DNA of 64,000 nt, from NCBI GenBank assembly GCA_900556485.1, contig USOX01000004.1:62001-126000 (forward strand), given 5' to 3'. Both the position numbers and the translations under genes were made by a program. Under the pieces are notes generated by a model. That model made no database searches. It worked only from the letters and a program-made list of their open reading frames with translations, and was not told the DNA's origin. Positions 43,890 through 54,800 of the stretch are shown piece after piece. Source of the stretch: an uncultured Dysgonomonas sp. GTDB taxonomy: Bacteria; Bacteroidota; Bacteroidia; Bacteroidales; Dysgonomonadaceae. Numbering within the stretch: the first letter of the stretch is position 1; each line of letters begins with the position of its first letter.

Positions 43890-46799
43890 CTATTTAACTA
43901 TAACCTTCAGTGTTTTTTCAAACAGTTCTTTTGATTTAAACTTAACCATGTATGTTCCTATACCAAAAGGAATATTTATAGTTGTAGTATAGCCTTGTAC
44001 TTTAGTTGTACTTACCTTATTTCCAGAAATATTGTAAACTTCGATAGTTGCTCCGATAAGTTGTTCTTCATCCATATCGGCTTCAACTGTAATTACTTCG
44101 TTTGCCCTTACCGGATTAGGGTATATCTGCACATTCATACTTTTTAATTTTACCTGTTTAGCCTCGGAACGCATATTTCCGTCAGGAGTTTTCATTTCTA
44201 TATGGTATTCTGAACTCTGATCCAGCAAGTCTGTTTTCTTAGGTCCTGCAGAATAGGTTTTACCTGTAGCTCCGTTTATTGCATTTCCATTCTGATACCA
44301 TTGATAGGCTGAGATATCATATTCATCCAATCGGTTGAGATATAACATGAGAGTATTATTCCATTTTACTTTTACTACCTCATCGAAAGAGAACCAACGA
44401 TTTAATACTAATTCATATTCTTTCTCCTCATTTCCATCCTCCGATGTCACTTTAATGTTATACTTCTCTATTCCGGCTTTATCCACTGTTGTTGTAAAGC
44501 TTTCATCTACACCGGATATAACACCAAAATCTTTTGCTTTTAGATTTACCTGAATTTCGGCATCATCTGATGGTAAAATATTTACATTCATAGTATTGTC
44601 GATAGATATAGATTTTCCATTGACTGTTACTTCTTCTAATTCAGCCGTTTCTCCCTTAGCATATTCAAATTCGCCAAACATTTGCCATTCAGCTATCTGT
44701 ATATTGCCTCCTCCTCTCGTTGCTAAAACGTCTAAACGAAAATGTGTATACATATTATCTGTAATAGGCACTGTATAATTTATAGTTTGCTCACGTTCCT
44801 CAAATTCAGCATAATAACGCTCATCAAGAACAGTCCAGTTTACCCCATCGTTCGATCCTGATACTTTCCAATGCATCGGGTCCCTTTCCTGAGAATCGGG
44901 AGCAGAGGTAATGGTATATCGGTTCAGACGGGCTGTAGATGGAGATTCATATTGTATCCACCCGGAAGCAGAAGATATCGCATAAATAGTAGTTGCATCA
45001 TTATCTGTCAGGTTATCCAAATCATCTTCATATTGAGCTGTAAGTGTACCTTTATTATCGGTGATATCCATATCTACAATATTCAGTTTATCACGCCAAT
45101 TCTTGACACGGAAGAAGTATGGAAGATAGGTATTTGCAGAGCCCGGTGCATTGAAATTATCAGAAAATTCAAGGTAATGGTTCTTGCTTACACAATACAT
45201 CAACTCACCATTTTTAGAAAATTGAGGATGAAGTGCCGGAATATATGTATAAAAATCGCCGGTACTTATTTCCTCAGGTAACATCCCTACTAATTTACGA
45301 TTACGGAAAGGCCCGATAGGCGAATCAGCTTCGTGAATATAAGTTTCTCTGCTAAAACAAGGAGCTTGCTCTATAGCGAAATACTTACCTCCATCTTTGA
45401 ATGGGAAAACACAATATTCAGAAACTTTATAATCTAGCCAATCGCTGTCTTCTTGCCATGCATGATCTGCAGACCACGTATTTGTTTTAATATTGTAAAA
45501 CTCCCATTCGCGCGTAAGGTCACCATTGACTGCACGGGCTACAAAGGTAGCTGTACCACATATTCCATAATTAGCCGAACCATAAATATAAACTATGCCA
45601 TCATCATCGCGCAATATCTGTCCCGGAAAACTAATACTGTTACTATTTTCTATATGTTTATTTTTTACTATACGTTCTAGTTTAACATCCGGCAGTGAGA
45701 AAACGGCTATGTCTGTAGAAGCTGTTGTAATATCCCATGTTCCGTCCCCTGTTTTTTTACCATGGTGAAGCAATACTTGCAATTCGGGAATGCCATCCCG
45801 ATAATAAATAACTCCTTCGGAAGGCCAATACCATTCTAGACCTTCGTCAGCAATATCTCCATTATCATCATAATATGGAATTATTGGTTTTACCGATCCC
45901 AATTCACCCTCATTAGTCATATAGAACGCGCTGAAATCCTCCATACCCTTTTCTTGTACGATAAAGGTATTGCGAACAAACTGAGCTTTATCTGCCGAAC
46001 GCGCTCTATTGGAAGTTACATAGCCTGTATATGTGTCACCCCAAACCCATACACTTCTTCCATCGGGCAGTAAGGTTGTAATAGCGACATCACTACCTGT
46101 CCAACCATTCCAACGTGTGAAAAAGCCATCGTAATCTTTATCAGAATAGTATTTTATATTGCTATCCCATCCGCCATTTGGAATAAGCTCCCAGTTTGTA
46201 TCTTTCTTTTGCGGATATGTATTTCCTTGCGTAACGGTTATTGTCCGTTGTTCATCTACATACTTACCATTGCTAACAGGATTCTCACTATTACCATCAG
46301 TTCCTACCACATATCTGAGTGTAAAATTTCCGGTCTTGTCATCAGTATATATGCGAAGTGTGAAAGTAAAGTCATCACTTTTATTATCATCAGCCTTTAA
46401 TAACTCAAGGTTATCAATGGAGCGGCCTCCCCACCAATAATAGCCTTCGGGAGTTTCCAGATTAGCACTCAAAGCATCTGTATAGTACTGATCGTAACAT
46501 AAACGTCCGGATATGTTATCACTAGCATTCGGAAAACGTACTACATAATTGGTATAATCCTGCATCCGCCATCCTTTGGGTAACAGAACACCTAAGAAAC
46601 CTCTACCTTCTGTTTTGATAGGATTGGTATGTTCACAGACAAAGGTTACATCGAAATGGCTATAAGTTTGAGCTGTAGTAGGATGATCAAGCGATTTTAG
46701 TTTGAAACAGCTATATAAAGTAACAGATATAAGAAACAAACATAGAAGAAAGGTTTGCTTTCGTTTCGAAGCTTTGATATAAGAGTATATATTTCTCAT
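43890..46799 (-). CDS. DUF5005-type multidomain surface protein with lipobox and T9SS sorting domain
   Basis: About 969 residues from the ATG at 46799 (a TTG lies two codons upstream). The signal ends LFLISVTLYSC, with Cys near 31. Order: Ig-like N-terminal module similar to DUF4961 (about 32-200); propeller region (about 205-570) containing GRSVWVWGDTYTGYV, where the WGDT pattern recalls other five-bladed glycosidases; F5/8-type discoidin domain (about 595-715, ASGWIQYESPSTARLNRYTI); cadherin-like and Ig-like domains (720-885); and a T9SS type A sorting domain (about 888-969, VQIYPNPVRANEV). Both a lipobox and a T9SS tag are visible. A glycosidase role is possible but unproven. It lies 102 bp after SusC, beyond a hairpin. 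Confidence 0.82.
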   Translation of the reverse strand: MRNIYSYIKASKRKQTFLLCLFLISVTLYSCFKLKSLDHPTTAQTYSHFDVTFVCEHTNPIKTEGRGFLGVLLPKGWRMQDYTNYVVRFPNASDNISGRLCYDQYYTDALSANLETPEGYYWWGGRSIDNLELLKADDNKSDDFTFTLRIYTDDKTGNFTLRYVVGTDGNSENPVSNGKYVDEQRTITVTQGNTYPQKKDTNWELIPNGGWDSNIKYYSDKDYDGFFTRWNGWTGSDVAITTLLPDGRSVWVWGDTYTGYVTSNRARSADKAQFVRNTFIVQEKGMEDFSAFYMTNEGELGSVKPIIPYYDDNGDIADEGLEWYWPSEGVIYYRDGIPELQVLLHHGKKTGDGTWDITTASTDIAVFSLPDVKLERIVKNKHIENSNSISFPGQILRDDDGIVYIYGSANYGICGTATFVARAVNGDLTREWEFYNIKTNTWSADHAWQEDSDWLDYKVSEYCVFPFKDGGKYFAIEQAPCFSRETYIHEADSPIGPFRNRKLVGMLPEEISTGDFYTYIPALHPQFSKNGELMYCVSKNHYLEFSDNFNAPGSANTYLPYFFRVKNWRDKLNIVDMDITDNKGTLTAQYEDDLDNLTDNDATTIYAISSASGWIQYESPSTARLNRYTITSAPDSQERDPMHWKVSGSNDGVNWTVLDERYYAEFEEREQTINYTVPITDNMYTHFRLDVLATRGGGNIQIAEWQMFGEFEYAKGETAELEEVTVNGKSISIDNTMNVNILPSDDAEIQVNLKAKDFGVISGVDESFTTTVDKAGIEKYNIKVTSEDGNEEKEYELVLNRWFSFDEVVKVKWNNTLMLYLNRLDEYDISAYQWYQNGNAINGATGKTYSAGPKKTDLLDQSSEYHIEMKTPDGNMRSEAKQVKLKSMNVQIYPNPVRANEVITVEADMDEEQLIGATIEVYNISGNKVSTTKVQGYTTTINIPFGIGTYMVKFKSKELFEKTLKVIVK

Positions 46800-46851
46800 A
46801 TTCAATTATTTTTGTAGGTTAACATTTAGTTAGAAAATATCACGTATTTTT

Positions 46852-46893
46852 AAAAGTTATCGTCTATATTATTGTATATAAACGATAACTTTT
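46852..46893 (-). terminator. Hairpin between SusC and the DUF5005 gene
   Basis: AAAAGTTATCGT (46852-46863) and ACGATAACTTTT (46882-46893) are perfect 12-bp arms with an 18-nt AT loop, 8 bp after the SusC stop. The A- and T-rich stem ends suit a weak bidirectional terminator or attenuator. It could give less transcript for the genes downstream of SusC. Confidence 0.5.
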
Positions 46894-46900
46894 TATACTA

Positions 46901-49900
46901 TTAGAATGATAACTGAACGCCGAAATTTATTACACGTTGATTCATATAAGCATCTCCGGCTGAGTTAGTTTGAATTTCGGGATCTTGCTGATATTTATCG
47001 TAGTTTGTCCATGTAAACAAGTTATATGCGTTCATATAAACCCGAGCTGAGCTTATTCCTTTCGGTAATATTTTTTCCGGAAGCTGATAGCCTGCATCAA
47101 TCGTTTTCAAACGAATATACCAGGCATTTACCAACCAGAAATTCGACATATATGCTTCACTACTGCTTACAGTAGAAGGATTTGTAGTGAGACGAGGGAA
47201 TTCTATAGCTTCTCCATTATCATATCTTTCCTGTGTCCATCGCTTCATGTGAATCGGTTGGAACTGGCTTTTGAAAGATTCGATACCTGTACCTACAATA
47301 CTGAAACTATAATCGAACGAACCTTGAAATAATAAACTTAATGTAAAGCCTTTATATTCTCCACCAATTGTCCAACCCAAGGTGGTAGTCGGCAAGTTAG
47401 GTTTGCCTATGGCACCTTTATCGAAGTCATCAATAGAACCATCACCATTCAGGTCTTTATATTTCAAGTCTCCCGCTACAACAGGTACATTTGGAACTGG
47501 TATTTTATTAGGATTTCCTGCATTAATCTCATTAACTTCCTGTTGTGTATAATAACCATCCCAAGTATATCCGAAAGGTTGTCCGATAGGTCTGCCTGTT
47601 TTAGCTAACCATGGATATCTTTGTTGAGCTTCTGCCTGATATTTTATCTTATTCTTAGCATATGAAAATACAAAGCTTGTCATGAAATTTACATTTCCAA
47701 ATTTATCATTATATCCTATTTGCCCGTCAAAACCTTTATTTTCGGTTTCTCCAAGATTTTCGCGAGGGAGTTCACCGCCAATCATTAAAGGAATACTTTC
47801 TCGTTGTACAAGCTGATCGTAGCGGTAGTCATAGAAAAAGTCAACCATAAAAGACAACTTATTGAACATATTTCCATCGATTCCGATATCCCATTTACGG
47901 GCTTTTTCCCACGTAACAGACGGATTTGCCAGATTTCCTTCTTTATATGAAGGCCAAGCAGTGTCATTCCCAGCTTTATCTCCGAATTGATATCCACTTC
48001 CGGAATTATATACCTGTCTGTAAAGGTATCGGTCTCCAGGCGTATCATCAGAGCCTACCAAACCAAAAGAGGCTCTTACTTTCAACATTTGAATCTTAGG
48101 AAATTTTTCCATAAAGAAAGGCTCTTCTGCTATATTATATCCAACTCCTACTGCAGGAAACCAACCATATCTGTTATCCTTGTCAAAACGGTCAGAGCCA
48201 TTATACGCCAAATTGAAGTCGAACAGATATTTATTTTTATAATTATAGTTAGTAGAAAGTGTAAACCCTTCTGAGTTTTCCGGTACGGCTGCATTTGTCA
48301 AAGCATCTTTATCTACAGTTTTACTCTGTCTGTTATATACAAACATTGCATTCAGATTGTGATCTTCATTGAAAGTTCTCTTATAGTTAGCAAAAGCTTG
48401 TACATTCAAATCTTTTATAGATTTCTCTGTATCACCAAGAACTGTATAAGGCACGTATGAATAGCTACTGTTAGGATTTAGTGTATATGATTTATCTGAT
48501 GAATCGTAATGATAACTAGGATAATCATTCTTTCCTCTAAATACCCGTCGCTTGTTTTCATCGATACTTGAATAAGCCAAACGTCCGGAAACACTTAATC
48601 CTTCGGTTATAAAATCCAGCTTTTGAGTAGCTCCAAATAAGATATTAGAGTCATATCTTCTTGTACGCGAATACCCTTCGTTTGCCAAACGGGCATTGAT
48701 TGTAGGCTCCAGATCATTAGTACCATAATTATAAGCATATGTTCCATCCTGATTCATCAAAGGTGCAGAATAAGGGCGCATTTTTGAGAAATCGTATATG
48801 GCTCCTGTCGTATTATAACTTTGGGGTTCATTTATATTCATGAAACGTGCTGTCATATCCAATCGCAGATTCAATGTGCTTGTGACATCAAAGTCCAGAT
48901 TAGTACGGTAATTAAACCTTCTGTAAAAATAGTTTGTATTGACTTCGTTGAATGGATCGTTAAAGTCGCGAACCAAGCCATTTTGAGAAAACATACCTCC
49001 CGTCACAAAATATTTTAGTTTTTGTGAACCTCCCGAAACATCTACGTTTGCATTAAACTGACTAGCAACATTTTTGTATACAGCGTCATACCAATTCACG
49101 TCAGGATGTCCATATGGATCTTCTCCTGTTCTAAAGAGCCTAATATCTTCCTCAGTAAAAGGTTTCTGAGAATACAATCCATCATTATCATAAGCTTCGT
49201 TTACGAGTTGGGCCGTTTCGTAAGAATTCAAAAACTTAGGTTTACGGACAGGCATCTGAATACCTGATTCTAAGCGTACATTTACCTGAGGTTTGCCTTC
49301 GCGCCCCCTACGGGTTTTAACAACCAATACCCCATTTGCACCTTTAATACCATAGATGGCTGTTGTGGATGCATCTTTAAGGAGTGAGATACTTTCTATC
49401 TCATTAACATTAATTTGTTGTAACTGATCGTAAGTATACTGAATATCATCAACAATAATCAATGGTTGATTTCCTCCTTCGTTGAGGGAACTTACCCCAC
49501 GGATATAAAAGTCGGATGCATCTTTACCCGGTTGCCCTGAACGTTGTTGTGCAAAGAATCCCGGCAGTTTTCCATACAATGCGTTTTGCACACTTGATGT
49601 CGGAATATTCCTGATTTCTTTAGCAGCTATAGCACTGACAGAACCTGTCATCGTAATACGTTTTACTTGTCCATATCCTACTACTACGACTTCATCCAAA
49701 TTAGTCAGGTCTTCTTCTAAAGTCAGGTTTAGAGAATTCTGGTTTTGTATAGTAACAATTTGTTTTTTGAAGCTTATAAAAGAGAACGAAACTTTGTCTC
49801 CGGATTTCACATTTATTTCATAATTACCGTTCGCATCGGTCATCGTGGCATTCGTCGTTCCTTCAATCACTACGCTAACGCCTGCTAGGGGTTCGCCATC

Positions 49901-49996
49901 GATTGAAGTTACTTTACCCTTCAATTGAAACGGATTTTGTCCGAATGCAAGGGCAAAGATTTGGAAGCTTATTATAAATATTATTAATCTTTTCAT
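46901..49996 (-). CDS. SusC-family transporter, third in the SusD-SusC-SusD-SusC series
   Basis: This is a 1031-residue TonB-dependent transporter with signal peptide (MKRLIIFIISFQIFALAFGQ). The regulatory-like domain is LKGKVTSIDGEPLAGVSVVI, then the TonB-box-like EVVVVGYGQVKR, and the plug with GVSSLNEGGNQPLIIVDDIQ and DASTTAIYGIKGANGVLVVK (the SusC signature). The barrel ends RVINFGVQLSF. It follows the preceding SusD by 37 bp but is not itself followed by a SusD: the next gene is DUF5005. It imports glycan fragments across the outer membrane. Its SusD partner may be the unpaired one at 56666-58486 or the one just upstream. Confidence 0.96.
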   Translation of the reverse strand: MKRLIIFIISFQIFALAFGQNPFQLKGKVTSIDGEPLAGVSVVIEGTTNATMTDANGNYEINVKSGDKVSFSFISFKKQIVTIQNQNSLNLTLEEDLTNLDEVVVVGYGQVKRITMTGSVSAIAAKEIRNIPTSSVQNALYGKLPGFFAQQRSGQPGKDASDFYIRGVSSLNEGGNQPLIIVDDIQYTYDQLQQINVNEIESISLLKDASTTAIYGIKGANGVLVVKTRRGREGKPQVNVRLESGIQMPVRKPKFLNSYETAQLVNEAYDNDGLYSQKPFTEEDIRLFRTGEDPYGHPDVNWYDAVYKNVASQFNANVDVSGGSQKLKYFVTGGMFSQNGLVRDFNDPFNEVNTNYFYRRFNYRTNLDFDVTSTLNLRLDMTARFMNINEPQSYNTTGAIYDFSKMRPYSAPLMNQDGTYAYNYGTNDLEPTINARLANEGYSRTRRYDSNILFGATQKLDFITEGLSVSGRLAYSSIDENKRRVFRGKNDYPSYHYDSSDKSYTLNPNSSYSYVPYTVLGDTEKSIKDLNVQAFANYKRTFNEDHNLNAMFVYNRQSKTVDKDALTNAAVPENSEGFTLSTNYNYKNKYLFDFNLAYNGSDRFDKDNRYGWFPAVGVGYNIAEEPFFMEKFPKIQMLKVRASFGLVGSDDTPGDRYLYRQVYNSGSGYQFGDKAGNDTAWPSYKEGNLANPSVTWEKARKWDIGIDGNMFNKLSFMVDFFYDYRYDQLVQRESIPLMIGGELPRENLGETENKGFDGQIGYNDKFGNVNFMTSFVFSYAKNKIKYQAEAQQRYPWLAKTGRPIGQPFGYTWDGYYTQQEVNEINAGNPNKIPVPNVPVVAGDLKYKDLNGDGSIDDFDKGAIGKPNLPTTTLGWTIGGEYKGFTLSLLFQGSFDYSFSIVGTGIESFKSQFQPIHMKRWTQERYDNGEAIEFPRLTTNPSTVSSSEAYMSNFWLVNAWYIRLKTIDAGYQLPEKILPKGISSARVYMNAYNLFTWTNYDKYQQDPEIQTNSAGDAYMNQRVINFGVQLSF

Positions 49997-50033
49997 ATGT
50001 TAATGGCTAATTAAAGAAAGAAATAAACATTTA

Positions 50034-51830
50034 TTATTCCCATCCTGGATTTTGGATCATATTATTATTCTTTATTACTTCCGAATACGGAATCGGATAG
50101 AAATAGCGCCTATATCGTTCGGTACTAACATTATCGATAAATGGAGCATTTAATACTTCGATTATATTATATTCCAGTACTCCCCCATTCCGAATAATAA
50201 CGAGACCATTGAGAGGCTCCTGAAATATTTTTTCCGCTATTCGCCAGCGACGGATATCCCAATACCGGTGTTCTTCAAAAGCCATTTCAACTCTTCTCTC
50301 ATTTTGAATAATCTCCCGCATTTGGATTTGATCCATATTTTGTTCCAACCCATACATATTATCATCACCAGGCTCAATTCCTGCCCTTTTTCTCAGATCT
50401 TTTATTATCTGGTATACTTCAGTCGAAGGCCCTGTATATTCATTTTGAGCTTCGGCATAATTGAGTAAAATTTCGGCATATCTGAACATAACCCATTCAT
50501 GAATCGTTTTTGCATAAGTAGTCTTATCTTCCATGTATCCCATGAATTTGCGCAAATAATAACTTGTACGTGTTCTTCTGGAGGATGTAGTTGGGTTGTT
50601 TGCTCCATTTTCGTAAGTTTCCATAGTTTTAGTCAACCATTCAGAACCATTATGAATAACAGTAGCCGACAATCTTGGATCACGATTTTGATACATCATC
50701 TCGTTAGAGTAACTATACTTAGTAGATTCTTTTATAGGCTTTCCATCTAACATAGGGAAAGCATCCACTAGGTTTTGTGTAGGACTATTATAGGCATTCG
50801 ATTGATCGTTGCCTGAGAAGCCGAGCGGACCGCTATTTTTTTCAAGAGACGTATCGTTGCTACCTGTTGAACGATAGAATATTACCTCATTATTGGTTTT
50901 GCCGGATGCATACTCTGTTCCATAATGGCTAACAAAAACACCTTTGAAATCTTCTGCTAAACTATATAAACTACCGCCATAATTATCGATAAACCATTTC
51001 GCTGCATCTGCTGCTTTTTTCCATCTTTCATTATCAGGAGAGTTATAACCTATATATGGATTATTTTGCTTTATCGGATTACTATTAAAAAGAGGACTTG
51101 CTGCATAGAGTAATACTCTCGACTTTAATGCCATAGCGGCTTGTGTAGTCACTATATGCCCTTCTGAATTTGGCGACTGGATAGGAACACTGCGCAAGCT
51201 ATCTTTTATAGCATCCAACTCATCCACTATAAAATCGACACATTCTTCAAATGTATTACGTGGCAATTCGATATTGTCATCCAGTTCATAGATTTTGTCT
51301 ACAATAGGAACACCTCCATAGCGTTTTACAAGTTCGAAATAGAAATAAGCTCTCAAGAAACGAGCTTCTGCTTTCCATGCTCTATTCAAAGGAATATTAC
51401 TGCCTGCATGATTAGAGAACTTTTCCTTTAGGGGAACTATATCTATGTTTTTGACAAAGGTATTTACTTTTCGGATACCATTATAATACTCTCCCCATCT
51501 CATATCACCAGTAATTCTATTGGTAGAATTATATCTTCCTATCTGCAATTTATAAATATCACTTTCGCTGCCGGATTCGGCTGTTACTGCATCATCAGAA
51601 GCTGTATCCAGATATTCATTTCCAATACGATTGTGCCCGTTGTCCATTTTACTATATATGGTATTCAAATATCCAAGAGCTTTAGTACCGATAGAGTCTG
51701 TTGGAGAGAATGTATATTCACCTGTATATTTTTCTATAGGCACATCCTCATAGTCGCTACAAGATGATAAAGAATAAATCAGTACTAATCCTAAGAGTAC
51801 AAGAAATTTATGTTGTTTCATATTTTTCAT
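50034..51830 (-). CDS. SusD-family lipoprotein (pair of the 51845-55048 SusC)
   Basis: This is a 598-residue SusD homologue with lipoprotein signal MKNMKQHKFLVLLGLVLIYSLSSC (Cys 24). Family marks are AWKAEARFLRAYFYFELVKR, GGVPIVDKIYEL, the FRYAEILLNYAEAQNEY helix and NERRVEMAFEEHRYWDIRRW. The C-terminus PYSEVIKNNNMIQNPGWE is typical. A second in-frame ATG is codon 4. It lies 14 bp after SusC, the canonical arrangement, and binds the glycan as the lid of that SusC. It resembles the other SusD in the locus (56666-58486) in its middle and C-terminal motifs, which suggests an old duplication. Confidence 0.95.
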   Translation of the reverse strand: MKNMKQHKFLVLLGLVLIYSLSSCSDYEDVPIEKYTGEYTFSPTDSIGTKALGYLNTIYSKMDNGHNRIGNEYLDTASDDAVTAESGSESDIYKLQIGRYNSTNRITGDMRWGEYYNGIRKVNTFVKNIDIVPLKEKFSNHAGSNIPLNRAWKAEARFLRAYFYFELVKRYGGVPIVDKIYELDDNIELPRNTFEECVDFIVDELDAIKDSLRSVPIQSPNSEGHIVTTQAAMALKSRVLLYAASPLFNSNPIKQNNPYIGYNSPDNERWKKAADAAKWFIDNYGGSLYSLAEDFKGVFVSHYGTEYASGKTNNEVIFYRSTGSNDTSLEKNSGPLGFSGNDQSNAYNSPTQNLVDAFPMLDGKPIKESTKYSYSNEMMYQNRDPRLSATVIHNGSEWLTKTMETYENGANNPTTSSRRTRTSYYLRKFMGYMEDKTTYAKTIHEWVMFRYAEILLNYAEAQNEYTGPSTEVYQIIKDLRKRAGIEPGDDNMYGLEQNMDQIQMREIIQNERRVEMAFEEHRYWDIRRWRIAEKIFQEPLNGLVIIRNGGVLEYNIIEVLNAPFIDNVSTERYRRYFYPIPYSEVIKNNNMIQNPGWE

Positions 51831-51844
51831 AATTGAGGATATAC

Positions 51845-54800
51845 TTAAAATTTAATATTAAATCCGGTATTAAAACCACGAAGATTAGGATAGTTAGAGA
51901 AATTCAACACCTCCGGATCAAGGTCATCATATGCAGATTTTGTCAGCAGATTCTGTCCATTTACAAATACTTTTATTCTTAAACCACCCAAATAGTTTTT
52001 GGTAAAAGAATCAGGAAGAGTATAAGCAATACTTACATTTTTTAAGCGTATATAATTTCCTGATCTTACCCAAAAAGAATTATAGTTTTGCCCCGGACTT
52101 GTGTTATAAGAGTTGAGGCCAAATCCGGTACCTATACCGGCTGAAAGCCTTGGGAATGTTGCGGTTTCAGCGGTTTCGGGAGTCCAACGGTTCAGTGCAA
52201 TTTCATATGCCTGCCCATAATGTTGATTTTTGGACATAAATGGTAAAACATATGCTGCTCCGGCATCAGGAAGATAAATATCCCTGTTGTATGCTCCTTG
52301 TACAAGAGCCGATACTTCCAGTCCTTTATATTCAAATCCAAGATTTAAGCCAAAGTATGTTAACGGTTTATCATTTCCTATTATGGTTTGATCATATTGG
52401 TCGATAACACCATCATTATTCAAATCTTTGTATTTAATGTCTCCAGGTTGAATGTCATATCCGGTCAGAACTGCACTATTTGCTATTTCTTCTTTCGACT
52501 GAAAAAAGCCATCTGCAACATAACCCATCCATACACCTACAGGGCGTCCTGTTTTGCGCTGATAGTCTTCTTTGACATATTGCTCATCCATAAATACTAC
52601 GTTCGACTCTTGGCGGCTTATATTAGCTGTAACAAAATAATTGAAATCGGCTATATTGTCCTGATAAGTTATTGACAGTTCATACCCTTTGTAACGGTTC
52701 TTACCAATATTCTCGTTTGGATAATTCAACCCTATCAGTTCTATGCTTTTACCTCTGGTCTGTAGCAGATCATAATATTTATCGTTATAATAGTCTGCCG
52801 TAATTTGCAGTTTATTATTGAATAGAGAAATATCTGTACCAATATTCAATTTATTTGCTTTTTCCCAGGAAATATTTTCGTTTACCAGATTATCATCTAC
52901 TTCGCGGACTCCTCCACCTGTCGTTCTATTATATCCTAACGGATAACTACCACTATCTTCGTAGGCTTGTCGCCAAATATAATATCCGGAATTATCTACA
53001 CCATTCCCTGTTTTTCCGTAAACTCCACGTATCTTAAACTGATTTACCCAGCTCAGATCCTTCAGGAAATTTTCTTTACTGATATCCCATCCAAGGCCCA
53101 TAGCAAAAAATGTCCCCCATCTTTTACCCGGCTTATATCTATTGAAATATCCCCTTGAAACGGCAGCCTCAGCAAAATATTTCATATCATAATTATAGGT
53201 TGCCTTTAAGTTCAAGTTAGCGGGACGCATAGGTAAATCGTAATTAAGAACTTCTTCCTGTACATCTCCGAATATATCTCCTCCAATAGTATGAAGCCCA
53301 ATACTTGTAGTATAATTTAGCCCAAACTGACCATACATTTGTTGATAATTACCAGAAGACCTGTATGAGTTTTCCTGTGTTTTTAATGTTCCATAATACT
53401 GATAATTATTGGATGCAGGTAAGTAATCATATACTAATCCACTTTTTGATCTTATTATTGCAGAAACACTTTGAGTGGCAACATTAGCTTGCGCCCTGGC
53501 AGAAAGACCCTTTAATAATTTTCCGAAATCGTAATCCAATCTTATGCTGGCCATTCCATCACGTTTATTATCTTTTATATACCCTGAATTTGTTGTCTGT
53601 GCCTTAATATTACTCCAGTCATTGCTATTGGAAGAATTATTATTAAAAGAAATATTACCTCCATAGCTTCCATCCTGATTATATATAGGGTAAGCGTTGT
53701 TTGGCGTTTCAAAAATATTATTCAATATGTTGGATGTAGTTGCTCCCGGTTGATTTCCGTCTTCGATACGACCGAGTAAAGAAACTCCTACTTTGAAATC
53801 ATTGGTCACATTTATATTAACCCGGGATGTTATCAAGTATCGTTGATACCGTGCATTTGTTTCATAATTATCTGTTTTGGAAGAAGGGAAAAGTCCTTTT
53901 TCATCCATATAACTTAAACCTACATAGTACTGAGCGACTTTGCCTCCACCGCTGGCATTCAGGTTGTATGATTGAATAGAAGACTGATCTTTGAGTGCCT
54001 CATCGTACCAATCTACATCAGGATGCGTATACGGGCTGCTCTTGTCACGGTATGCCTGATAATCCTGTAGGGTATACACAGCAGGTTTACCATCGTTTTG
54101 CAATGCTTCGTTTAGGAGATATGCATATTGACCTGAAGACAGAGTTTTCAATTTCTTTAATGGTTTTTGTATACCGAACTTTGCGGTCAATGAAATCTGA
54201 AAGCCCTGATCGACCGGCTTTTTAGTTGTTATGAGTAATAAGCTTCTTGAGCTACGCATACCTAAACCTATAGATGAAAGAGCATCTTTTTGTATAGAAA
54301 CTGATTCAATATCTTCAGGGTCGAGAGAATAGAATTCACGTTGTACCCCATCTACTAAAACCATTACTCCTGTATTTCTAGAGTTAATGCTAAACTCTGA
54401 ATTGTCACCATAACCACCAATATTAAATTTTGGACGATTTCCCACAAAAATATCCACATCGTAGTTATTATCTATCATGCTACTTCTCATCCCTTTGTTT
54501 TGGACGGTGTATAGACCCGGCAATCGTCCTGCAAATGATGATATAATGTTACTTGACAAAGTAGTAGTCATCTGATTAGTGAATATAGTGGCAGCTGATC
54601 CCAAATAACTTTTCTTATCTACTGTACCATACAATACATCTTGTGTGTCCGGATTTTTCACTTGTTTTTCTACTAATCTGACTTTAAATGCAGGTTCTTC
54701 CTGCTCAGTGCCATCTTTATATACTTTCTTGTATAAAGATGTTCCTTTAGGTAGTTTAAATTCTTGTACCAGAAAGCTAGGATGAGAAATAATAATTACA

